Shown here piece after piece: positions 52,844 through 62,420 of a DNA stretch of 64,000 nt. The stretch's first letter is position 1. Each line of letters starts with the position of its first letter. A program made the translations under genes and the position numbers. Under the pieces are notes generated by a model. It searched no databases. It saw only the letters and a program-made list of their open reading frames with translations, and was not told where the DNA came from. This stretch comes from Paenibacillus sp. FSL R5-0341. GTDB lineage: Bacteria > Bacillota > Bacilli > Paenibacillales > Paenibacillaceae. The stretch covers positions 5,332,001 to 5,396,000 of the forward strand of contig NZ_CP150241.1 in the NCBI RefSeq assembly GCF_037975235.1. Direction: 5' to 3'.

Positions 52844-53824
52844 ATGGATACCTCTACACATTTTGTCATGGGGATTGGTTTAGCCGGTCTGGCTTATGTC
52901 GATCCTGTCGTCGCGTCCAACCCTATGCTTGCAGCTGCGGTAATGGTTGGCACGATCGCCGGTTCCCAGGCCCCTGACATCGATACTGCGTTACGTCTCA
53001 AAAGCAATTCGCTTTACATTCGGAATCATCGGGGCTTGTCACACTCTCTGCCATTTCTCCTGTTATGGGTTCTGCTCATCACTGGCGTCATTGCACTGAT
53101 ATTCCCTGGTGTACCTATTGGACACGTTGCCACTTGGACCGCTGTAGCCGTAGGCGTTCACGTATTCACTGATCTGTTCAACACCTATGGAACCCAAGCC
53201 GCCAGACCTTTTACAGAACGCTGGATCGCCTGGAACATCATTCATATTTTTGATCCGTTTCTATTCTCCACGCATGTCGTGGCTATCCTGTTATGGGCCT
53301 TTGACCTGATCGCCCCTGCACCACTCTTCGTGACGTTATATAGCTTGACGGGACTATATTATATATGGCGGACGATTGCTCGTGCACAAGCGGTCAGAAA
53401 GGTTAGACGTCTCGACAACAGCCCAGAGCAAGCAAAATATATCGTCATTCCGACGATATCCTGGAATCGCTGGCATGTCGTTAAAAGAGTTGAAGATGGC
53501 AGTTATGAGATTGGTAAAATGGATGGTTCTAATCTGGCATGGAGTCTGCAAGCTTCATCTTCCACCCATGCGGCCGTTGCTGCTTCACGCAAATCGCCGG
53601 AAGTCAGTGCCTTCCTCTACTTCACCTCCTATGCGGTGGCAGAGGTTGAAGAATTACCTGCCGGTTACAAGGTCCGCTGGGCTGATGTACGTTATCGACA
53701 CCGGAAACAATATCCATTTGTCGCTGTAGTCGTGATGGATCGAAATTTTGAAACGATCGATACGTATGTAGGCTGGTTAAGCGATGAGAAGATGGATAAA
53801 AAACTTTTATCCGCACGCCCTTGA
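52844..53824 (+). CDS. YdjM-type membrane-bound metal-dependent hydrolase
   Basis: The ATG at 52844 is preceded by AAAGGAGA; 326 residues. Conserved His and Asp motifs at the N-terminus (STHFVMGIG, SQAPDIDT, NHRGLSHSLPF) and HVFTDLFNTYGT match the YdjM/DUF457 family, with four or five membrane helices. The C-terminal ~130 residues are a soluble addition. The substrate is uncertain; relatives are found with phospholipid or stress functions. Confidence 0.85.
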   Translation: MDTSTHFVMGIGLAGLAYVDPVVASNPMLAAAVMVGTIAGSQAPDIDTALRLKSNSLYIRNHRGLSHSLPFLLLWVLLITGVIALIFPGVPIGHVATWTAVAVGVHVFTDLFNTYGTQAARPFTERWIAWNIIHIFDPFLFSTHVVAILLWAFDLIAPAPLFVTLYSLTGLYYIWRTIARAQAVRKVRRLDNSPEQAKYIVIPTISWNRWHVVKRVEDGSYEIGKMDGSNLAWSLQASSSTHAAVAASRKSPEVSAFLYFTSYAVAEVEELPAGYKVRWADVRYRHRKQYPFVAVVVMDRNFETIDTYVGWLSDEKMDKKLLSARP

Positions 53825-53871
53825 CGAAGCGAGCATGGCAAGGCACAATCAGACATAGGAAATGATACGCG

Positions 53872-53905
53872 AGAAAGCCCGGAGCGTTTCCGCCCCGGGC
53901 TTTCT
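53872..53905. terminator. Bidirectional terminator
   Basis: AGAAAGCCCGG and CCGGGCTTTCT form a strong stem between the convergent hydrolase and spore-protein genes. Confidence 0.85.
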
Positions 53906-53941
53906 GTTTATCCTGTTTTGTTGCTGTTTGGTTAAGATAAA

Positions 53942-54160
53942 TTATTTGCCAGACCCAGCCAGAGACTGCTCAGCGATTTGTACCAGACGTTTGGTGATAT
54001 ATCCACCCAAAGATCCTGTTTCACGGGAAGTGTAGTTACCATAGTAACCGTCTTGTGGGATAGTTACACCCAGTTCCTGTGCAGCCTCGATTTTCAATTG
54101 TTGCAGTGCTGAATTTGCCTGAGGTACCACCAAGTTGTTAGAACGAGATCCTTGAGCCAT
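53942..54160 (-). CDS. Alpha/beta-type small acid-soluble spore protein
   Basis: The product has 72 residues. The KIEAAQELGV motif with the germination protease site, and GSLGGYITKRLVQ are the family's signatures. It coats and protects spore DNA. It is almost identical to the protein at 57358-57591 over ~60 residues. Confidence 0.95.
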   Translation of the reverse strand: MAQGSRSNNLVVPQANSALQQLKIEAAQELGVTIPQDGYYGNYTSRETGSLGGYITKRLVQIAEQSLAGSGK

Positions 54161-54280
54161 ATTTATAATCTCCCTTCAATCTGTGTCTGTAATGTAATTG
54201 CAAGCTTGCAAGATTATTATGGCTCGTACGCTTCAGGTTATACGGAATTTTACTAAATTTGTAGATGGAGGTTTTTCCCA

Positions 54281-54481
54281 ATGAGCAAAGGCTTATCCTT
54301 ATGGTTCGCGTTCTCTTCGATTATCTTGTTAGCGGTTACAGCAATTACGATCTCCTACTCCGGTTGGTTAGCAGCACTGCTGTTTATCCTGTCCATGGCC
54401 AACATTGGCTGGGGATTTGTGATTCGTGCCAAAAAAGAACGTCAGGAAGTTCGCTCGACGGCTTCAGAGCCTACTTCTTGA
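54281..54481 (+). CDS. Small membrane protein
   Basis: The product has 66 residues with two hydrophobic helices (~6-25 and ~28-48) and a charged C-terminus (RAKKERQEVRS). TGGAGG lies upstream of the ATG. The family is unknown. Confidence 0.65.
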   Translation: MSKGLSLWFAFSSIILLAVTAITISYSGWLAALLFILSMANIGWGFVIRAKKERQEVRSTASEPTS

Positions 54482-54514
54482 ACATGTCTTTTATAATTCA
54501 ATAATGAACGTACA

Positions 54515-54551
54515 AATAAAGAGGAGTTCCTACATAGGACTCCTCTTTATT
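54515..54551. terminator. Bidirectional terminator
   Basis: AATAAAGAGGAGT and ACTCCTCTTTATT form a near-perfect hairpin between the small membrane gene and trpS. Confidence 0.88.
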
Positions 54552-54596
54552 CATGTTAACTATTCATTCCGTTACATATGGAAATCTTGTTCAGCA

Positions 54597-55589
54597 CTAC
54601 AGTTTGCGTCTAGGAACAAACCCCATACGTTCTTTTACTGCATCCAGCGTTTGAGCAGCAACTTCTTCTGCACGGCGCGCTGACGTATCGAGAACATCGG
54701 CTAATTCGCCAGACTCGCGAATCTCATTATAGCGTTGTTGTAATGGTTCAATAACAGACACAACCACTTCAGCCAGTTCCTTTTTGAACGGACCGTACAT
54801 CTTGCCTTCATAACGCTCAGCTACTTCCTTAAGCGTCATACCCGCACATTCAGCATAGATGCTCATCAGGTTGCTGACTTCCGGTTTGTTCGCTGGATCA
54901 TATACGACTTCACGTCCCGAATCTGTTGTAGCACGGCTGATTTTTTTGCGAATGACATCCGGCGGATCGAGTAGAGCAATATAGCTACCAGCGTTAGGGT
55001 TACTTTTGCTCATTTTCGAAGAAGCATCGTCAAGTGACATTACCCGCGCACCCACCTGTGGGATATACGGATCTGGAATGGTGAAGTACTCCCCATAACG
55101 ATGGTTAAAGCGTCCTGCCAGATCACGTGTCAGTTCCAAATGCTGCTTCTGATCCTCACCCACGGGTACAAGATCAGCATTGTATAGCAAAATATCAGCC
55201 GCCATTAATGATGGATACACGAACAGTCCAGCACCAACGGAATCTTTACCAGATGATTTATCCTTAAACTGAGTCATGCGTTCAAGCTCACCCATGGAGG
55301 TCAGCGTCGTCATCAACCAGCCCAATTCCGCGTGCTGCGGTACATGGGACTGCAGAAATACATTAGATTTAGACGGGTCAATACCTGCTGCAATAAACAG
55401 CGCAGCTACAGCTTCCGACTGTTCACGCAATGCTGCTGGTTCCTGAGCTACGGTGATGGCATGAAGATCGACCACCATGAAATGACATTGATAGTCATGC
55501 TGGAGTTTTACAAAGTTTTTGATTGCACCAATATAGTTGCCCAATGTGAGCTTACCACTTGGTTGAATACCTGAAAGTACTGTTTTCAT
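54597..55589 (-). CDS. trpS: Tryptophanyl-tRNA synthetase
   Basis: The ATG at 55589 has AGGGAGG upstream; 330 residues. Class I motifs are present: PSGKLTLGNYIG (HIGH-type) and KMSKSNPN. It charges tRNA-Trp in the cytosol. Its leader is a T-box that senses uncharged tRNA-Trp. Confidence 0.95.
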   Translation of the reverse strand: MKTVLSGIQPSGKLTLGNYIGAIKNFVKLQHDYQCHFMVVDLHAITVAQEPAALREQSEAVAALFIAAGIDPSKSNVFLQSHVPQHAELGWLMTTLTSMGELERMTQFKDKSSGKDSVGAGLFVYPSLMAADILLYNADLVPVGEDQKQHLELTRDLAGRFNHRYGEYFTIPDPYIPQVGARVMSLDDASSKMSKSNPNAGSYIALLDPPDVIRKKISRATTDSGREVVYDPANKPEVSNLMSIYAECAGMTLKEVAERYEGKMYGPFKKELAEVVVSVIEPLQQRYNEIRESGELADVLDTSARRAEEVAAQTLDAVKERMGFVPRRKL

Positions 55590-55644
55590 TGCACATAACG
55601 CCTCCCTGATTTTAAATAAAAAAAACCGCCATTCTCTGCGAACG

Positions 55645-55960
55645 CAAAAAGGCCCCACATCCGCAAGGGACGTGAGACCGTGGTGCCACCCTTATTCGCT
55701 TTTCTTCCATTGCCCCTGACCCTGAATTCAAGTCAAGCTGAAGAAATGCCTTCATTGTTCCGTAACGTGGATTATACGGCAGACTCTAGTGGGGCAAGCC
55801 CGTCTTTCGGCTTTGCCTGTTCAAATCCACACTCAAGGGTCCATTCGGTAAAGAGCTCACACCGGTTCGCATCAACCACCGGCTTTCTGAAGAGGATTCT
55901 CTTGGCCTACTTGTCCCTGTCATCGATTTCATGTCATTCAATTCTAATAAATGCTTTCAG
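55645..55960 (-). ncRNA. T-box leader of trpS
   Basis: The conserved T-box GGGTGGCACCACGG is on the minus strand at 55691-55678, followed by a terminator (CACGTCC/GGATGTG, then TTTTT, 55677-55645). A TGG at 55843-55841, in GAATGGACC, is the likely Trp specifier codon. Uncharged tRNA-Trp would stabilise the antiterminator. The 5' limit is approximate. Confidence 0.88.
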
Positions 55961-56177
55961 AGTTCCATCTTAATGCGCACAGGCGCGAATGTCAAAATGA
56001 GATGAACTTTTTTACCCGACACACTAAAATCTGTTATGATGGAATTGCTTATCCTATTGTTAACTTCACACGAAGTCGAGCAGGAAATAGCTGGCATGTA
56101 CACAATGACACGCCTGTAGCAGTAGCGTCATCACGACTGCTTGCAGACAGATTTCAAGTGGGAAAAGGAGCATCGAT

Positions 56178-57152
56178 ATGAAACAAGTGACCAAAGGCCA
56201 ATGGAATGGTTACGACACGTATATCCTACATAGCCGTGAATTGGAAATTACCCTGCTGCCGCGTCTTGGAAATAATATTATTTCTATTCGCGATTTAGTG
56301 CAGGACAGAGATGTCGTCCGCCGTCCGGATGAAGACGATCTTGCCTTTTATCTGCAGAAGCCGTACCATTTTGGCGTTCCTCTCCTGATTCCACCAGGGC
56401 GCATTCATCGTGGACAATTCGAATATGAAGGTGTTCGTTACCAGTTCGATCAGAATACGGCGAATGATAACCATATTCACGGTCTCCACCGTACCCAATC
56501 CTGGTGTGTCAGTGACATTGAGGAAGATGAAGACGGCTGTGCAATTACAACCGAATTACTGACTGAAAATGAAGAGCACTGGATGGCTCAATTCCCGATT
56601 CCCCTGAAGCTTGAGATGACGTTCAGTCTGCAAAACGCTGTATTTAGCCAGCGTCTGCGAGTCACTAATCTGAGCTCCACGCCTGCTCCTTTTGGGATGG
56701 GATATCATACATGGTTTTTGCTAGACGGCAAACCTGCCGACTGGACATTGCAAGTGCCTGTTTCCGGACTATACGGACAGAATGAGGAGCAACTCCCTAC
56801 AGGTGAAATTGAATCTCTAGGTGAATGGTCTGCTCTGAACGAAGGCATCAACTTGCAGGGACGTAACTGGGATACCTTGTTGAAAGCTACCGAAGGTGAA
56901 TCAGCCACGGCTTACTTACGCAGACAAGATGGATATACATTGAAATATTCAGCAGATGAAGCATTTTTCAAACATTGGGTTCTCTTCACCAAAGGTGAAT
57001 CTGATCAGTTCTTGTGCATTGAACCGTACACTTGGCTCCCGGACGCACCCAATTTGGCCTTATCGGATGAGCAGACGGGGTTAATTCGCCTGGAACCGGA
57101 ACAGCCTGTTGAGCTATTTACACGTATTGAGGTTATACCTCCGACAGACTAA
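56178..57152 (+). CDS. Aldose 1-epimerase-like protein
   Basis: The product has 324 residues, the usual length, and lacks a signal peptide. Conserved residues are Arg in GRIHRGQF, His in IHGLHR, His in GYHTWF (catalytic acid) and Glu in IEPYTW (catalytic base). It probably interconverts sugar anomers; the actual sugar is unknown. Confidence 0.85.
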   Translation: MKQVTKGQWNGYDTYILHSRELEITLLPRLGNNIISIRDLVQDRDVVRRPDEDDLAFYLQKPYHFGVPLLIPPGRIHRGQFEYEGVRYQFDQNTANDNHIHGLHRTQSWCVSDIEEDEDGCAITTELLTENEEHWMAQFPIPLKLEMTFSLQNAVFSQRLRVTNLSSTPAPFGMGYHTWFLLDGKPADWTLQVPVSGLYGQNEEQLPTGEIESLGEWSALNEGINLQGRNWDTLLKATEGESATAYLRRQDGYTLKYSADEAFFKHWVLFTKGESDQFLCIEPYTWLPDAPNLALSDEQTGLIRLEPEQPVELFTRIEVIPPTD

Positions 57153-57220
57153 GTAAGCTTCTCATCCTCTATATTGCTTTTGCGCATATCACTCTATATT
57201 TTAATATCCTTGTACAACTT

Positions 57221-57246
57221 GCCGACCCGCATTGGGTCGGCTTTTT
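57221..57246 (+). terminator. Terminator after the epimerase gene
   Basis: GCCGACCC/GGGTCGGC with a five-base loop, then TTTTT. Confidence 0.9.
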
Positions 57247-57357
57247 GATGTGACATGTCTACTATTAATCATCCATATTTTCCCTTACGCCATATCATGT
57301 ATATTTCCGTATTCTCTAACCATACTAACATCACCAACCCATAAGGAGGTGACACAT

Positions 57358-57591
57358 ATGTACGGAAGTCAAAACCAAGGTAGCGGTAGCCGCTCCAACA
57401 ACCTGGTCGTTCCCCAAGCAACTGCAGCATTGCAACAATTGAAAATTGAAGCTGCACAAGAGCTGGGTGTAACTATTCCACAAGATGGTTACTACGGTAA
57501 CTATACTTCCCGTGAGACAGGTTCTCTGGGTGGATACATCACAAAACGTCTGGTGCAAATCGCTGAGCAGCAATTATCGGGTCGTTCGTAA
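57358..57591 (+). CDS. Alpha/beta-type small acid-soluble spore protein
   Basis: The ATG at 57358 follows AAGGAGG; 77 residues. The core is nearly the same as in the 53942-54160 protein, with a different N-terminus (MYGSQNQGSG). It protects spore DNA and is degraded in germination. Confidence 0.95.
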   Translation: MYGSQNQGSGSRSNNLVVPQATAALQQLKIEAAQELGVTIPQDGYYGNYTSRETGSLGGYITKRLVQIAEQQLSGRS

Positions 57592-57631
57592 GCTCGTAAT
57601 TTTTGCTTGATTTGAGCAGATTCCAAAGTAC

Positions 57632-57663
57632 AAGCGGCCTTCTTCGGAAGTGCCGCTTTCTCT
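57632..57663 (+). terminator. Terminator of the spore-protein gene
   Basis: AAGCGGC and GCCGCTT pair around a TTCTTCGGAAGT loop with inner pairing. Confidence 0.75.
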
Positions 57664-57674
57664 TGTGCAAGTAC

Positions 57675-58085
57675 TTAGGAGGTCGACTCCATGCCTGAAT
57701 CCTTGTATGTATTGGTTCTAGGGTAACGAATCATCAGGCTCGCCATATTATAATTAGACTCCATTGTTGCATCCACCAAAATCATACCTTGTCTTACTGT
57801 GAAGTCGTACGATATTTCGCCATGCGTCCAGTTCCGTTTGAATTTCAACGTCTCCAGTGCCATTGCCCGGAAAGAAGTTCTCTGGGTTTCGTTTAGTCCC
57901 CCTTCCTCCACATCCATCTGTCCATTTCGTCCGGTTATCGGATTATGTCGAATACCAAATTTCCCAATTACGTTGTTTCGTATTTGCACAAAAACTACCC
58001 CTGAGTCTAACCCCGACAACTCATGATCAAGCTCTTTGAACACCAGATCCAACTGTCTCGCTAATGAAAGCTCGTCAATTTTCAT
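57675..58085 (-). CDS. Hypothetical protein
   Basis: The product has 136 residues: a helical N-terminus (ARQLDLVFKELDHELS) and a beta-rich rest (VVFVQIRNNVIGKFG, ISYDFTVRQGMILVDA). AGGAGAG precedes the ATG. The pattern is of a conserved cytosolic protein, but I do not recognise the family. 58086-58296 has no gene. Confidence 0.6.
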   Translation of the reverse strand: MKIDELSLARQLDLVFKELDHELSGLDSGVVFVQIRNNVIGKFGIRHNPITGRNGQMDVEEGGLNETQRTSFRAMALETLKFKRNWTHGEISYDFTVRQGMILVDATMESNYNMASLMIRYPRTNTYKDSGMESTS

Positions 58086-58296
58086 ATTAACACTCTCCTT
58101 ATATGCTTATAGTCCTATACATCAAGGACTTACGACTCATTATATGACATCATATGTGCTCATTCAACAAACAACGGCAAAGTTGGGTATTTCTAACTAT
58201 AATTTGCACAATTAATTGCCATTCCACTTCCTTAAACTGAGCTTTTTCACTTAATTACGACAAAATATTCGAGAATTGAAAATGAACATTCTGAAC

Positions 58297-58340
58297 AAAA
58301 AAAGCTGCAATCCAGTGTCTGTTAAACACTCGATTGCAGC
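58297..58340 (-). terminator. Terminator of the peptidase gene
   Basis: GCTGCAATC and GATTGCAGC with an inner AGTGT/ACACT stem, then seven Ts on the minus strand. Confidence 0.88.
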
Positions 58341-58359
58341 CATTTCATATATCTTCAAC

Positions 58360-60159
58360 CTATTTTTCAGTTGCTGTCATCTGCAAAAACTGCTCAATAT
58401 CGGCAATGACCAAATCCGCAGCATTTTGCCAGAAATCCGGTTGTGTCAGGTCCGTACCCAAATGTTTCTGGGCCAGTTCTTCGACCGTCATACGTCCTGT
58501 ATCCCGCAACAAGTCATCATATTTACCTGCAAATGCTGTACCTTCTTGCTGTGCTCTCGCATAGATTCCCGCACTGAACATGTACCCAAACGTGTATGGG
58601 AAGTTATAGAATGGCACACCTGTCAGGTAGAAATGCAGTTTGGAGGCCCAGAAATGCGGATGATCTGTTGCAAGTACACCGCAGAATGCTTCCTGCTGTG
58701 CCTCCACCATCAATTTGGATAACTCATCCGCATTGACCAATCCTTTTTTTCGTTGCTCATAGAAACGATTCTCAAACAGGAACCGGGCATGGATATTCAT
58801 AAAGAATGCCACACTTCGCTGTATCTTGTCTTCCAACAACGCCAGCTTCTCTTGCTCATCTGTTGCTGCCTGTACCAGGGCATCTGCTACAATCAGTTCA
58901 GCAAACGTGGAAGCTGTCTCGGCCACATTCATCGCATAGCGCTGATTCAATGCAGGCAACTCTTCCATAATGTGTTGATGATATCCATGACCAAGTTCAT
59001 GCGCAAGAGTCGACACATTGGATGGCGTCCCGGAGAAGGTCATGAAAATCCGGGTTGCTTTGCTAAGTGGCAAAGACGTACAGAATCCTCCTGGGCGCTT
59101 GCCAGGACGGTCTTCTGCTTCGATCCAGCGTTTCTCAAAAGCCATCTCTGCAAACGAAGAAAGTTTAGGACTGAACTTGGCAAATTGTTCAACAATAGTC
59201 ATTGCTGCCTCATCGTAAGTGATCTTGCCACTCGATTGGCCTACAGGTGCATCAACGTCGCTCCAGCTGAGCTTGTCTACCCCCAGCAGTTCTGCCTTGC
59301 GCTCCAGATATTGAACAAGCGCAGGTTTAGCCCCGTTAATCACATTCCACATCGTATCCAGTGTCTGACGTGACATCCGGTTGATGGCTAGAGGTTCTTT
59401 GAGGATATCATCCCAGCCACGTTTCTCATACAACTTCAGACGGAATCCTGCGAGGTGGTTCAGCGTGTCTGCACAGAAATCTTCGACATCGGTCCAAGCC
59501 TGCTCCCAGTTTGCAAATACCGTCTCGCGTACATTCCGATCACTATCACTCAGCTTGTTGGCAGCCTGTCCTGCGGACAGCATTACCATTTCTCCATCTT
59601 GCTCAAAAGGAATGTTCACCTTGCTGACAATCGTATTATAGAATTTGCCCCAACCATGGTACCCATCCACTCCCAGATCCAAAGCAAGGCCTTCCAGTTC
59701 CGGCGAAAGCTTCTCACGAGCTAGCGTGCGACTCTCGTTCAATACAAATGCCAGCGGCTGAATATCTTCCCGAGCAATCCACGCGTCCCACACCGAATCC
59801 GATGTCTGACTAAGTGTATTATCGAACTTCGACTTACTGCCGTTCAGCATCGCAGCAAGAGAACTGATGGCTCCCTGAAGCTGCGTTGCCTTCTTGTCTT
59901 TCTGGTTTTGTGATGAGAGACAGGATACAAACGCAGAACCTTCCGAAATGCGGATATAGCAGCTCTGCAGCAATTCCAAAATGGCATCAAAAGCAGCCGT
60001 CTCTTCTAATGAAGTCGGTGCGGGTGTTTCATTCAACAAATGTTGCAGTTTGCGTACATCCTCTTCCAGTTCAATCAGATACGCAGCAAATGATTCGGAG
60101 GAAGAACCTCCACTAAAAATGGACTCCAGATCCCATACTGGGTTTAATGGCGTTTTCAT
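58360..60159 (-). CDS. M3-family oligoendopeptidase (PepF-like)
   Basis: The product has 599 residues, usual for this family. HELGHGYHQH is the HExxH zinc motif near residue 390, with a Glu ligand in NVAETAS. It cleaves short peptides in the cytosol, as in protein recycling or signal-peptide breakdown. It is a single gene with its own terminator. Confidence 0.93.
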   Translation of the reverse strand: MKTPLNPVWDLESIFSGGSSSESFAAYLIELEEDVRKLQHLLNETPAPTSLEETAAFDAILELLQSCYIRISEGSAFVSCLSSQNQKDKKATQLQGAISSLAAMLNGSKSKFDNTLSQTSDSVWDAWIAREDIQPLAFVLNESRTLAREKLSPELEGLALDLGVDGYHGWGKFYNTIVSKVNIPFEQDGEMVMLSAGQAANKLSDSDRNVRETVFANWEQAWTDVEDFCADTLNHLAGFRLKLYEKRGWDDILKEPLAINRMSRQTLDTMWNVINGAKPALVQYLERKAELLGVDKLSWSDVDAPVGQSSGKITYDEAAMTIVEQFAKFSPKLSSFAEMAFEKRWIEAEDRPGKRPGGFCTSLPLSKATRIFMTFSGTPSNVSTLAHELGHGYHQHIMEELPALNQRYAMNVAETASTFAELIVADALVQAATDEQEKLALLEDKIQRSVAFFMNIHARFLFENRFYEQRKKGLVNADELSKLMVEAQQEAFCGVLATDHPHFWASKLHFYLTGVPFYNFPYTFGYMFSAGIYARAQQEGTAFAGKYDDLLRDTGRMTVEELAQKHLGTDLTQPDFWQNAADLVIADIEQFLQMTATEK

Positions 60160-60277
60160 TTAATAAGGCACCTCTCTCTATAAATTGGATAGTTAGGATC
60201 GAATTAAAAACTGGTTTTCTGCGTGCTGTATCTCTATACTAGAGAAATACTTATAGCAACTCTCAGGAGGTAATCGT

Positions 60278-60448
60278 ATGAAACCTTTACAAGTATCGGC
60301 TGATACAGCCGTCAAATTAGCAGAATCCTTGGGCGTGCCTTTGGAGCACCTGATGCACATGCCCCAACATATCCTGATGCAGAAGATTGCGGAACTCGCC
60401 AAACAAGAAGCTTCCAAACCTTCTGCAACAGAAGGCGAAAAAGAATGA
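60278..60448 (+). CDS. YycC-like small protein
   Basis: The 56-residue protein starts at 60278 after AGGAGG. The pattern MKPLQVSADTAVKLAE and LMHMPQHILMQKI matches the YycC family of Bacillales; its function is unknown. Its stop overlaps the next start (ATGA), so the genes are co-translated. Confidence 0.8.
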   Translation: MKPLQVSADTAVKLAESLGVPLEHLMHMPQHILMQKIAELAKQEASKPSATEGEKE

Positions 60449-60678
60449 TTCCGTTTGAAAACAGCTGGCCTTACGATATTGTGATGGGGGATATCTATGT
60501 ACAGCAATGTCCGTACTGTCATGCAAGTAATGTGCTGCTCCCCCTCAAACCAAAAGAGCTTGTGCTCATTCGCGAAGGCAAAAAGAAACTACTGGTCTTT
60601 CCCTGCTGCAATGCCAGCATGACCGTGATCGACAATGACAGTGACTATCTGTTATCCAGCCGTCCTGTCCGTAACTAG
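60445..60678 (+). CDS. Hypothetical zinc-ribbon-like protein
   Basis: The product has 77 residues with CPYC near residue 22 and PCCN near residue 53, which could together bind a metal ion. It overlaps the YycC-like gene by four bases. The function is unknown. Confidence 0.7.
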   Translation: MIPFENSWPYDIVMGDIYVQQCPYCHASNVLLPLKPKELVLIREGKKKLLVFPCCNASMTVIDNDSDYLLSSRPVRN

Positions 60679-60703
60679 GGTGTGTCTTAAATCCAAGGTT
60701 GAC

Positions 60704-61447
60704 TTAGAGGGGGCTGCGCTTTGCAGCCTCTTTCTCTGCTTCCAGCATCTCTTCTGGGAGTTCCATCTTGCCTGAAATCATCTGTTCGCGCAGCACCGCC
60801 CACTGTTCTCTTGAAGCACGAATCATAGCCGCATCTGTGATTCGCTTGTCATGTATGACCTTGCCGAACCATTGCACTGCTTCATTGAACCGGCCTACCC
60901 TGCGATTCAATTCCCCGAGCAAATACAACAGTTTGGCTTCATTGCCACCTGTTCCTTCACGTTCGAACACCTTCACATAGGCTTCAAGGCTAAATTCAAG
61001 AAAACGATGTTCCTGTGCATGGTCCTCCATATAACGATACAACCAGGCTATATGATGCAGCAGGCCAGCGACGACACGGTCTTTTTCCTGGATAACCTGG
61101 GCGCACAGCAAGGCAAGCTTGTACGTAGCCAGCGCCTGGTCCAGTGTCCGTGCTCCGCTATAATCACGTTTGACCCAGCGATTACCGATCTGTTCCTTGA
61201 AAGCCTTGCGCTGAGCATCATTTAAATGCTCCGTTGCGTTCTCCGTCGAGGCAAACCCGCACTGCGGACAGATGCGAACCACATAAAAATCTGGATTCTC
61301 CAGCTTGTAGTACGCACAAAAATCAGAATCCGTCCGGTAGGGTCTTTTCAAGCTTGGTCTTACCCGTGAGGTGTCATACTCAGTTTCACAATAGTGACAC
61401 GTTACCTTCACCTTATACAGCGGCTCTAATTCCACTCGGTTCCCCAT
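60704..61447 (-). CDS. DUF2225 protein
   Basis: The product has 247 residues. An N-terminal double zinc-ribbon (CHYC near 17, CPQCG near 60) precedes tetratricopeptide-like helices (LALLCAQVIQE, YLLGELNRRVGRFNEAVQWF). This is the DUF2225 layout common in Firmicutes. It may bind partner proteins; the role is unknown. Confidence 0.85.
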   Translation of the reverse strand: MGNRVELEPLYKVKVTCHYCETEYDTSRVRPSLKRPYRTDSDFCAYYKLENPDFYVVRICPQCGFASTENATEHLNDAQRKAFKEQIGNRWVKRDYSGARTLDQALATYKLALLCAQVIQEKDRVVAGLLHHIAWLYRYMEDHAQEHRFLEFSLEAYVKVFEREGTGGNEAKLLYLLGELNRRVGRFNEAVQWFGKVIHDKRITDAAMIRASREQWAVLREQMISGKMELPEEMLEAEKEAAKRSPL

Positions 61448-61480
61448 CCCTCTCCCGTACGCTTATAATCATATTCGGAA

Positions 61481-61858
61481 CTACGGTGTATTTACAAAAT
61501 GGTGCGCAGGCCCAGATAAACGCTGCAGGATAAACGAATGCAAGGGCTCTTCCACACCAATCTGTGTTAACGCTTGGTTCATACATGCAAGCCAGGCCTC
61601 AGCCCGTTCAACCGTCACTTCAAAATGCATATGACGGGCACGCATCATCGGATGGCCAAACGCCTCGGAGAACAGCCCTGGTCCTCCAAAAAATTGAGAC
61701 AAAAACATATACTGCTTGTCGATGACCGGCTGAATATTTTCCGGGAAAAGTGGAGCCAGTTGCTCATTCTGCTGAACGATCGGATAGAAAGCCTCGACCA
61801 GTGCACGAACACCTCTCTCACCACCAAGATTGTCATAAATACTCAAACTGGGATTCAT
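61481..61858 (-). CDS. Truncated hemoglobin (group II-like)
   Basis: The ATG at 61858 gives 125 residues. The proximal His is in FGHPMMRARH and the aromatic B/C region is SIYDNLGGERGVRALVEAFY, as in YjbI-type trHbO. It binds heme and oxygen and may help against nitric oxide or oxidative stress. The upstream extension of the reading frame has no Shine-Dalgarno. Confidence 0.9.
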   Translation of the reverse strand: MNPSLSIYDNLGGERGVRALVEAFYPIVQQNEQLAPLFPENIQPVIDKQYMFLSQFFGGPGLFSEAFGHPMMRARHMHFEVTVERAEAWLACMNQALTQIGVEEPLHSFILQRLSGPAHHFVNTP

Positions 61859-62059
61859 TCGTCTGATTCCCCTTTCTGATGTCGAATTTTGCCATATATT
61901 ACACGTTTCGTGAACATTGTGAAAACAGTAACAATATCCAGGCCACAAAAGCCTTTATCTCCATTCTATCAAAAAAAACCAAAAAGTCCTATATAACATG
62001 AAATCAACAGGACATATAACCTGCCGTCTGTATATAGGACCTTATTCAAAACATAGGAC

Positions 62060-62089
62060 AAAAAAAGCGCCAACCGCATAGGTTTGCGC
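62060..62089 (-). terminator. Terminator of a 33-residue gene
   Basis: GCGCAAACC and GGTTGGCGC with a five-base loop, then seven Ts on the minus strand. Confidence 0.8.
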
Positions 62090-62102
62090 ACTAGATATTC
62101 CA

Positions 62103-62204
62103 TTAATAACTCCGCCAGTCCTCTTCCTCAGAGCGTACCAGCGAGGCACGTATCACATATACAAAAGCACAGACCAGGATTCCGGTGACAAGACTCATGA
62201 TCAT
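62103..62204 (-). CDS. 33-residue membrane peptide
   Basis: MIMSLVTGILVCAFVYVIR then a charged end (SEEEDWRSY). It has one membrane helix, GGATGGAG before the ATG, and a terminator right after it, which makes a real gene likely. No family is recognised; it may be a small membrane regulator. Confidence 0.55.
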   Translation of the reverse strand: MIMSLVTGILVCAFVYVIRASLVRSEEEDWRSY

Positions 62205-62420
62205 CACTCCATCCGAATTGAATTCCACCTTGGAGACAATTAGGTGACGTTCAGGCGTTTTTCTCATTTTAGCACACATCACTTAAAAACACAGCCACTT
62301 TTGCAAGCGCTTTCTACTTATAATTTTGTACTGTTTGTCCGCTTTTTTTCATATATTGATGGCAAAAGCGCCACCGACTACTGCACACCGACCATTCCAA
62401 AAAATAAAGGAGAGGAATTC

